DNA of 9,341 nt from an uncultured Actinomycetes bacterium (lineage in GTDB: Bacteria; Actinomycetota; Thermoleophilia; Gaiellales; F1-60-MAGs149). The notes under the pieces are model-generated. The model was not told the DNA's origin and searched no databases. It was given only the letters and a program-made list of their open reading frames with translations. The position numbers and the translations under genes are program-made. This document shows positions 1-4,843 of this stretch, piece after piece; position 1 is the first letter of the stretch, and every line of letters starts with the position of its first letter. Location of the stretch: contig CAIQOY010000384.1 in the NCBI GenBank assembly GCA_903873565.1, forward strand, positions 1 to 9,341, read 5' to 3'.

Positions 1-126
1 ACGATGACGGACGGCTCGACGCCGGTCATCCGCGAGGGCGAGGCGCTCGTCGCGCAGGGCACGGGCGTCGCCGACTGGAAGAACCTCGACGAGGACCAGG
101 CGATCGGGTTCTGGATCGTGGTGTAG
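1..126 (+). CDS. C-terminal end of an unidentified protein (cut by the window edge)
   Basis: An open frame enters from the left edge and ends at a TAG at 124–126. All 41 sense codons end in G or C, which strongly supports real coding sequence in this frame. The visible residues run from TMTDGSTPV to DQAIGFWIVV. I recognise no family. There is no catalytic motif, membrane segment or low-complexity tail, and the end looks like the last strand of a small globular domain. An ATG at 4–6 would give a 40-residue protein, but there is no room to judge an upstream ribosome site, so a longer gene starting outside the window is more likely. The gene converges with fic, with only 3 bp between the two stop codons, so any terminator must lie inside the opposing coding sequence. 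Confidence 0.6.
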   Translation, partial: TMTDGSTPVIREGEALVAQGTGVADWKNLDEDQAIGFWIVV

Positions 127-129
127 GCG

Positions 130-1194
130 TCAGCCGCCGAGTCGGGCCCAGGTCGCGCTGCGGCCGCTGCCGTCGGGGGCGACGGCCCCCTCCGCGCGCA
201 GCTCGGCGAGGACCAGGCGGATCGTCTGGTCGCTGATGCCCGGCAGCGCGGTGCGCAGCTGCGCGATCGTGAACGCCGGCGGCGCATGGTCCAGGACGTG
301 GATCCGCACGCGCTCCTGCTTCGTCAACCGGCGCGGCCCGGCCCGCTCGGCCGCGACGCGGTCCTCGAAGACGGCGTACGCATCCGCGAGGGTCTGCACG
401 AGGTAGGCGATCCACGGCCAGATCGTGTGCGCGCCGTCATGCCAGCCGGACTGCGAGCGGCGCAGGGCCTCGTAGTACGCGTCCTTGGTGTCGAGGATCC
501 GCTGCTCCACGCTGACGTAGCGGGCGATCCCGTAGCCCCGCTCGAGGAGCGCCTGCGTCGTCAGGATGCGTGAGACGCGCCCGTTGCCGTCGGCCAGCGG
601 GTGGATGGCGAGGAAGTCGAGCACGAACGCGCCGATCAGGATCACGGGATGCGCCGCGTCCCGGTCGAGGGCCTCGTTGTAGCGGTCGACGAGCTCGCGC
701 AGCAGCATCTCCGCCTCGGTCCACGGCGGCGGCTTGAAGATGACGGTCGCGATGCCGTCGGCGTCGCGCTCGACGATGCGGTTGTCGGCGGTCTTGAGGG
801 CACCGCCCGGCACCTCGCAGTGGCGGAACAGGTCGCGGTGGACGGCGAGGATCAGGGGGACGCCCATCCGCTCGGGCGGCGTCGCGGCGAGGACGCCCCC
901 GAGCGCGTCGCGGTAGCCCGCGAACTCGCGCTCGTCCTGGTCGCGCAGCCGCACGGCGGCGGTGGGGTCGGCGAGGCGGTCGCGCCGCGCGGGATCGACG
1001 ACGATCCCCTCGATCGCGCTGGAGGCGTCGATCGACTCGACGCGCGACTGCCCGGCCAGCGAGCGCAGGAGCTCCGGGACCTGGTCCGCGTGGAGCCCCT
1101 CGCGTCCGCGCCCGGCGTCGATGCGGGCCAGGAGCGCGCCGATCCGGGGCGGCTGCCCGCCGAGGCTGCGTTCGATGTCGACGAAGCTCCGCAT
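130..1194 (-). CDS. fic: Fic-domain protein AMPylase, self-inhibited (class II), with C-terminal winged helix
   Basis: A 354-residue Fic family protein, predicted to transfer AMP (or another nucleotide part) from a nucleotide to a hydroxyl side chain of a target protein in the cytoplasm. Residues 1–90 are the Fic_N region and carry the inhibitory-helix motif [S/T]xxxE[G/N] as S58-S-A-I-E62-G63. In known class II enzymes this glutamate blocks productive ATP binding. The core motif is HPLADGNGRVSR at 198–209, with the catalytic His198, Asp202, the GNGR anion loop and Arg209 intact. The third position is Leu instead of the usual Phe. A flap region lies near 138–157 (DNRIV to FKPPP). Residues 290–354 look like a winged helix-turn-helix (ISDQTIRLVLAELRAEG), suggesting DNA binding. 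There is no separate antitoxin gene, as expected when inhibition is built in. The ATG is preceded by no Shine–Dalgarno but by a -10 box 6 nt away, suggesting a leaderless mRNA. The target is unknown. Confidence 0.93.
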   Translation of the reverse strand: MRSFVDIERSLGGQPPRIGALLARIDAGRGREGLHADQVPELLRSLAGQSRVESIDASSAIEGIVVDPARRDRLADPTAAVRLRDQDEREFAGYRDALGGVLAATPPERMGVPLILAVHRDLFRHCEVPGGALKTADNRIVERDADGIATVIFKPPPWTEAEMLLRELVDRYNEALDRDAAHPVILIGAFVLDFLAIHPLADGNGRVSRILTTQALLERGYGIARYVSVEQRILDTKDAYYEALRRSQSGWHDGAHTIWPWIAYLVQTLADAYAVFEDRVAAERAGPRRLTKQERVRIHVLDHAPPAFTIAQLRTALPGISDQTIRLVLAELRAEGAVAPDGSGRSATWARLGG

Positions 1195-1200
1195 GCGCCA

Positions 1201-1228
1201 AGCCTACACTAAACTACCCAAAAGACAA
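1201..1228 (-). promoter_or_regulatory. Predicted promoter of fic, probably leaderless
   Basis: Read on the minus strand, TTGTCT (1228–1223) and TAGGCT (1206–1201) are separated by 16 nt, a reasonable -35/-10 pair. Only 6 nt separate the -10 box from the fic ATG, so transcription would begin at or next to the start codon. No Shine–Dalgarno is present. The same TAGGCTTGGC string occurs at the prfA promoter. The assignment is from pattern only. Confidence 0.6.
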
Positions 1229-1245
1229 TCTATTTTAGGTAGTTT
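1211..1245. promoter_or_regulatory. AT-rich dyad upstream of fic, candidate operator
   Basis: Two 15-bp arms (AAACTACCCAAAAGA at 1211–1225 and TATTTTAGGTAGTTT at 1231–1245) are inverted repeats with 13 of 15 positions matching and a 5-bp spacer. The outer 8 bp (AAACTACC/GGTAGTTT) match perfectly. The patch is strongly AT-rich in a roughly 70% GC window, and it overlaps the -35 box and the spacer of the predicted fic promoter. A dimeric DNA-binding protein bound here would block transcription. The winged helix at the C-terminus of Fic is an obvious candidate, but this is inferred. Confidence 0.6.
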
Positions 1246-1292
1246 GGCGGAGTCGCGGTGGGAGCCGCCGATCCCGGCCCCGGGCATGCGAA

Positions 1293-1334
1293 GGGCCCCG
1301 CGGCGCCGCCCCGGAGGACGGCCCCGCGGGGCCC
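1293..1334 (-). terminator. GC-rich hairpin after the acyl-CoA-dehydrogenase-like gene
   Basis: A perfect 11-bp stem (GGGCCCCGCGG at 1293–1303 with CCGCGGGGCCC at 1324–1334) encloses a 20-nt loop that can pair further (GCCG 1305–1308 with CGGC 1319–1322). On the minus strand it begins 15 nt after the TAG at 1350. No proper U-run follows, which is common in high-GC actinobacterial terminators. It also separates this gene from fic. Confidence 0.6.
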
Positions 1335-1349
1335 GGTCGCGCCTTCCGC

Positions 1350-2720
1350 CTAGGCCTGGTTGGCCTCGGCGAGCAGCTCCTCGGCGAGCGCCTTCTTCTG
1401 CTCGGCCGTCATCTTCTTGGTCTCGTTCTTGATCGCGCGCTCGTTGACCACCTGGTTCCAGTAGTCGAGCGACTCCATGCCCAGCAGGGCGGTCTTGCCG
1501 ACGAACTGGCGCAGGACCTCGTTCGTCGGGCCCATCACCCAGCCGGCCTTGCCGTCGCGGACGTAGCGCTCGAGCTGCAGCGGCGACTTCTTGTACGCCG
1601 TGCCGCCCGTGGAGTGCAGCATCTCGTCGACCACGTTGCCGACGTTCTTCGCCGCCGCGAACTTCAGCTGCCAGAGCCAGTGCAGGAAGTTGCCGCGGGC
1701 GTACTCGGACTGCTCGAGGGTGCGCTGGCCGTTGTCGGTGACGGCGTCCATCGCGGCCGCGATCGAGTAGTCCATGCAGCGGACGGCGTTCGTGTCGATG
1801 ATCGCCTCGCCGACCGAGTCCTGGATCGTCGGGTAGTCGCAGACGCGCATGCCGACGTCCTTGTGGACCTTGCGGGTGGTGTGCTGGATGCAGATGTCGA
1901 TCGCGCCGAGCGAGATGCCGTTCCAGCAGGCGCTCGAGGAGATCAGGAAGAACGGGTCGACGGCCTCGTCGTTCGACCAGGCGCCGTCGCCGATCGCGCC
2001 CACCATCCGCTCCTCGGGGAGCAGCTTCCAGTCGAGGAGCAGCGAGCCGGACTGGTTGCCGCGCAGGCCCATCGCGTCCCACTCGGCGCTGCCGGCCTCG
2101 ACCTCGTCGGCGAAGGCCAGCCAGCAGGTCAGGTCGGAGTACTCCTTGAAGTCCGGCGAGGTGGTCTGCAGGACGTACCAGTCGGCGAAGCCGCCCGAGG
2201 TGGTCCAGGAGGCCTTCTTGAGGACCTCGTAGCCGCCCTCGACCTTGCGGGCGCCCGACGAGATCGGGTACCAGAAGTGCGAGCCGGTCTCCGGGTCGGA
2301 GTAGGAGAGGGTGCCGATCAGCTTGTCGGAGACGACCTTCTTGAGGACGTTCTCGATCTGCCACTCCGACGCGGTCAGGCGCAGGGCCTCGACGGCGCCC
2401 ATGTGCATCGTGTAGCACATGGCCGTGGACGCGCAGCCGTAGCGCGCGATCGTCTCCGTCGTGGCCACGAGCATCGCGTGGCCCTGGCCGAGGCCGCCCC
2501 ACTCCTTGGGGAGGGTGACGCCGAGGAACGGGCCGAGCGCCTCGAGGCTCGCCCGGGGGAACGTGAGGTTGGCGTCGTTCTCGGCGGCGTGCGGCCGGAT
2601 CTCCTTCTCGCAGATCTCGATCAGCTGCTCGCGCAGCGCCCGCTGCTCGTCGGTCAGGAACCAGTCCGGGTTGAACATCGGGTCGAGCCCGGCCTTCGCG
2701 CTCTCCACTGCTACTGCCAT
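1350..2720 (-). CDS. Acyl-CoA-dehydrogenase-fold flavoprotein, atypical active site
   Basis: A 456-residue protein spanning the whole acyl-CoA dehydrogenase fold: N-terminal helical domain (about 20–130), beta domain (about 135–245) and C-terminal helical domain (about 255–420). Family marks include SYSDPETGSHF at 139–149 (the TEPxAGSD-like loop), SWTTSG at 171–176 (the W-I-T-N-G-like FAD strand), MGLRGNQSG at 217–225 and TNEVLRQFVGK at 399–409, matching the T-S-E-I-Q-R segment. Where most family members have the catalytic Glu in Y-E-G-T-S-E, this protein reads M-G-P-T-N-E (396–401), so Gly397 appears to replace it. The alternative helix-G glutamate of isovaleryl-CoA-type enzymes is not evident near 255–270 either. 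It may therefore be a flavin monooxygenase or another non-classical oxidase/dehydrogenase, and the substrate is unknown. The last 30 residues are a charged helix. The start is supported by AGGAGG 10 nt before the ATG. It lies 170 bp downstream of the GlnT-like gene, beyond a terminator. Confidence 0.85.
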   Translation of the reverse strand: MAVAVESAKAGLDPMFNPDWFLTDEQRALREQLIEICEKEIRPHAAENDANLTFPRASLEALGPFLGVTLPKEWGGLGQGHAMLVATTETIARYGCASTAMCYTMHMGAVEALRLTASEWQIENVLKKVVSDKLIGTLSYSDPETGSHFWYPISSGARKVEGGYEVLKKASWTTSGGFADWYVLQTTSPDFKEYSDLTCWLAFADEVEAGSAEWDAMGLRGNQSGSLLLDWKLLPEERMVGAIGDGAWSNDEAVDPFFLISSSACWNGISLGAIDICIQHTTRKVHKDVGMRVCDYPTIQDSVGEAIIDTNAVRCMDYSIAAAMDAVTDNGQRTLEQSEYARGNFLHWLWQLKFAAAKNVGNVVDEMLHSTGGTAYKKSPLQLERYVRDGKAGWVMGPTNEVLRQFVGKTALLGMESLDYWNQVVNERAIKNETKKMTAEQKKALAEELLAEANQA

Positions 2721-2730
2721 GACGGCAACT

Positions 2731-2736
2731 CCTCCT
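2731..2736 (-). promoter_or_regulatory. Ribosome binding site of the acyl-CoA-dehydrogenase-like gene
   Basis: AGGAGG on the minus strand, 10 nt upstream of the ATG at 2720. This strong Shine–Dalgarno fixes the start and contrasts with the Shine–Dalgarno-free starts of fic, rpmE and prfA. I saw no convincing -35/-10 pair between it and the upstream hairpin. Confidence 0.75.
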
Positions 2737-2810
2737 GGCTGTGCGGATCCCCTCGGCGACGCGGCGCGCCCCGTTTCCTACGCGGAAGGCTACCGCAGGA
2801 GCGGCATCCC

Positions 2811-2833
2811 GTCATGCGCCGCGCGCACATGAC
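2811..2833. repeat. Inverted repeat upstream of the acyl-CoA-dehydrogenase-like gene
   Basis: GTCATGCGC (2811–2819) and GCACATGAC (2825–2833) form an inverted repeat with 8 of 9 positions matching and a 5-bp spacer. It lies about 90 bp upstream of the ATG at 2720 and just after the terminator hairpin of the GlnT-like gene. The size and spacing would suit a dimeric repressor. The 11-mer GCGCGCACATG within it (2821–2831) recurs at 2854–2864 inside the neighbouring hairpin. Confidence 0.35.
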
Positions 2834-2842
2834 GGAGAGGCA

Positions 2843-2878
2843 GGGGGTGGCCGGCGCGCACATGCGCCGGCCACCCCC
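2843..2878 (-). terminator. Perfect 15-bp hairpin terminator after the GlnT-like gene
   Basis: GGGGGTGGCCGGCGC (2843–2857) and GCGCCGGCCACCCCC (2864–2878) are exact inverted repeats around a 6-nt loop. On the minus strand the hairpin starts 12 nt after the stop codon at 2891, and the sequence leaving it is TGCCTCTCC, mildly pyrimidine-rich. It is a strong candidate terminator between the synthetase and the flavoprotein gene, so full cotranscription is doubtful. Confidence 0.75.
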
Positions 2879-2890
2879 CGCGGCGACCCC

Positions 2891-4255
2891 CTAGAAGAGG
2901 GTCAGGTAGCGCTTCAGCTCCCAGTCGGCGACCTGGGTGTGGTACTCCTGCCACTCGGCCTTCTTGACCTCGGCGAAGTAGTCGAGGTACGGGCGGCCGT
3001 CCATCGCGCCGAGCCAGTCGCGCAGCACCTTGTCCTTCTCGGCGGCGCGGGTGGCGTCGAGCAGGTTCGCCGGCAGCGTCTTGATGCGCTTGCGGCGGAT
3101 CTGGTCGGGCGACAGCTCGTACAGGTTGTCGAGGTTCGGCTCGCCCGGGTTGGCCTTCGCGGCGATGCCCTCGACGCCGGCGGCGAGCAGCGACGCGGCG
3201 GCCAGGTACGGGTTGGCGGAGCCGTCGACCGCGCGGATCTCGATCCGCCCGGGCGCCGGGATGCGGATCGCCTGGGTGCGGTTGTTCATGCCGTAGGTGG
3301 CGTACGCGGGGGCCCAGGTGGCGCCCGAGGTGGGGGCGCCGACGCCCATCCGCTTGTACGAGTTGACGGTCGGCGCGAACAGGGCGGTGAGGCCCTCCAT
3401 GTGGTCGATGATCCCGCCCAGGAAGCTGTAGGCCAGCTTCGAGAGGCCGAGGCCGCGCGGGTCCTTCGGGTCCTCGAAGAGGTTCTTCTTGCCGGTCTTG
3501 TCCCACAGCGAGATGTGCAGGTGGCCGCCGTTGCCCGTCAGGTGCGAGAAGGGCTTCGGCATGAACGTGGTCAGGAGGCCCCGCTCCTGCGCCATCGCGT
3601 GGACCATGTAGCGGAAGAAGATCGCCTTGTCGGCGGTGCGCAGGGCGTCGTCGTACTCGAAGTTGAGCTCGAACTGCCCGTTGGCGTCCTCGTGGTCGTT
3701 TGCGTAGTTGCCCCAGCCGAGCGCGTTCAGGTTCTTCGACAGCTGGGAGATGAAGTCGTACGACCGGGTCAGGCCCTTGATGTCGTAACAGGGCTGCTCC
3801 ATCGTGTCGAGGTCGTCGGCGAGGACGATCCGGCCGTCGCGCTCCTTGAGCAGGAAGAACTCGAGCTCCATGCCCATCTTGAGCCGGTAGCCGAGCTTCT
3901 CGGCCCGGGCCAGCGCGTTCTTGAGGATCGTGCGCGGGCAGTAGTTGTACGGCTCGCCGTCGACCGTGATGTCGCACGCGAAGCGGGCGAGGCCCGGCTT
4001 GAACGGCACCGGCGTGTACGACTCGGGGTCGGGCATCGCGGCGATGTCCGGCGAGGCCGGCGTGTGGCCGATCGGGCCGGCGGCGAACCCGGCGAAGCCG
4101 GCGCCGTCGTCGAACAGCATGTCGAGGCGCTGGGCCGGCACGAGCTTGGCGCTCGGCTTGCCGTGCATGTCGACGAACTGCGCGAAGTAGAAGTCGATGC
4201 CGTCGGCCTTGGCGCGCCGGCGGACCTCCTCGCGGTTCCTGGGGTTAGCGGCCAC
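2891..4255 (-). CDS. GlnT/GMAS-type glutamine synthetase family gamma-glutamyl ligase
   Basis: A 454-residue glutamine-synthetase-family enzyme. It is predicted to activate the gamma-carboxyl of glutamate with ATP and join it to ammonia or an amine. Visible marks are the beta-grasp N-domain with FDDGAGFAGF (48–57, equivalent to the DGSS ammonium-site loop), the metal glutamate in GMELEFF (128–134), the HEDANGQFELN metal/glutamate segment (188–198), GNGGHLHIS (241–249; the G-x-M-H-x-H-x-S ATP loop), NNRTQAIRIP (324–333) and GRIEIRAVDGSANPYL (336–351). HEDANGQFE, FMPKPF, LTGNG and PTVNSYKR closely resemble rhizobial GlnT and gamma-glutamylmethylamide synthetase as I remember them, rather than the main GlnA. 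An NLYELSP segment (377–383) resembles the adenylylation-site region of GlnA, with Tyr379 in place. The start is a GTG at 4255 behind AGGAGAGGAG. Next to a permease, amine assimilation is more likely than bulk ammonia assimilation, but the sequence alone cannot decide the substrate. Confidence 0.9.
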   Translation of the reverse strand: MAANPRNREEVRRRAKADGIDFYFAQFVDMHGKPSAKLVPAQRLDMLFDDGAGFAGFAAGPIGHTPASPDIAAMPDPESYTPVPFKPGLARFACDITVDGEPYNYCPRTILKNALARAEKLGYRLKMGMELEFFLLKERDGRIVLADDLDTMEQPCYDIKGLTRSYDFISQLSKNLNALGWGNYANDHEDANGQFELNFEYDDALRTADKAIFFRYMVHAMAQERGLLTTFMPKPFSHLTGNGGHLHISLWDKTGKKNLFEDPKDPRGLGLSKLAYSFLGGIIDHMEGLTALFAPTVNSYKRMGVGAPTSGATWAPAYATYGMNNRTQAIRIPAPGRIEIRAVDGSANPYLAAASLLAAGVEGIAAKANPGEPNLDNLYELSPDQIRRKRIKTLPANLLDATRAAEKDKVLRDWLGAMDGRPYLDYFAEVKKAEWQEYHTQVADWELKRYLTLF

Positions 4256-4260
4256 CGTCT

Positions 4261-4270
4261 CTCCTCTCCT
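4261..4270 (-). promoter_or_regulatory. Ribosome binding site deciding the GTG start of the GlnT-like gene
   Basis: AGGAGAGGAG on the minus strand ends 5 nt upstream of the GTG at 4255. It supports that non-ATG start; there is no in-frame ATG close by that fits better. Confidence 0.7.
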
Positions 4271-4314
4271 CCGTGTCGGGTGTCCTCCGCGGCGCCGGGG
4301 CGCCGTGGAAAGGC

Positions 4315-4343
4315 ATGCTAGTCGAACCTTTGACCGGGTGGAA
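4315..4343 (-). promoter_or_regulatory. Possible internal promoter for the GlnT-like gene
   Basis: In the 96-bp gap between the Usp gene and the GlnT-like gene, a minus-strand TAGCAT (4320–4315) fits a TANNNT -10 box, with a poor -35 (TTCCAC, 4343–4338) 17 nt upstream. It would give a 5' leader of about 50 nt. The hexamers are weak, so read-through from the permease/Usp pair is equally possible. A small imperfect hairpin (GTGAAGC/GCTTCCAC) overlaps the Usp stop codon in the same gap. Confidence 0.3.
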
Positions 4344-4351
4344 GCCCTGCT

Positions 4352-4840
4352 TCACGGCTCCTCCCGGGGCACGACGACGACCTCGATGCCGTCGCCGCGC
4401 AGGCGCTTGGCGAGCTCCGTGCCGGTGTCGCCCTCGACGAAGCGCCGCCACCCGCCGTACTGGGTCTCGTCGATCACGACGCACCGGACGCCGCGGGCCC
4501 GGGCGATCCGGGCCAGGGTCTTGGTCGGCTTGCGCGTCGAGGCGATCTGGCCGTCGGCCGCGAGGCCGGCCCGCTGCAGCGCGCGGATCGCGCCGTCGAC
4601 CCAGCCGTCACGCTCGGCGAGCTCCTGCTTGGTCGGCAACAGGCCCGGGTTGGGCAGGCCGAACTGGGTGCCGTAGATGCGGGCGATCGTGGCCACCGCG
4701 ACCTTGCCGCCCCCGGCCCGGTCGATCGCCGTGGCGATCGACCGGGGGGAGAAGTCGGTCCGGCCGTCGGTGGCCAGGAGCACCGCGCAGGGCTCGGTGG
4801 GCTGGGGGTCCCACCGGCGCCGACGGCGCAGCAGCTGCAT
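4352..4840 (-). CDS. UspA-like universal stress protein domain, companion of the permease
   Basis: A 162-residue protein that looks like one alpha/beta Usp domain. After a basic N-terminus (five Arg at 5–9) comes strand one, AVLLATDGRTDFSPRSIATA (19–38), where Asp25 fits the usual nucleotide-contacting Asp. A central TIARIYG strand follows, and then a C-terminal part with CVVIDETQYGG (120–130) and TGTELAKRL to IEVVVVP. The classic G-x2-G-x9-G-S/T ATP loop is not clearly present, so it may belong to the non-ATP-binding group. Its ATG follows the permease TAG by only 3 nt with no Shine–Dalgarno, implying translational coupling. APC and other transporters often carry Usp domains as C-terminal fusions. 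This looks like the split form and may gate or sense permease activity. The family call is by fold pattern and is moderately sure. Confidence 0.6.
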   Translation of the reverse strand: MQLLRRRRRWDPQPTEPCAVLLATDGRTDFSPRSIATAIDRAGGGKVAVATIARIYGTQFGLPNPGLLPTKQELAERDGWVDGAIRALQRAGLAADGQIASTRKPTKTLARIARARGVRCVVIDETQYGGWRRFVEGDTGTELAKRLRGDGIEVVVVPREEP

Positions 4841-4843
4841 CGC

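Noticed and set aside
1195..1349. Separate small antitoxin gene beside fic
   Set aside because: No open frame with coding character is present in the gap, and the inhibitory motif is already inside the Fic protein.
1614..2894. 426-residue plus-strand open frame opposite the flavoprotein gene
   Set aside because: Shadow of the minus-strand gene; it also runs through the terminator hairpin.
4290..4305. GC inverted repeat (CGGCG/CGCCG) in the leader of the GlnT-like gene as a riboswitch
   Set aside because: Only a 5-bp stem at a composition where such repeats are common; no riboswitch consensus could be matched.
2741..4321. 526-residue plus-strand open frame opposite the GlnT-like gene
   Set aside because: Val/Arg/Glu-rich low-complexity translation, antisense to an unmistakable glutamine-synthetase-family protein.
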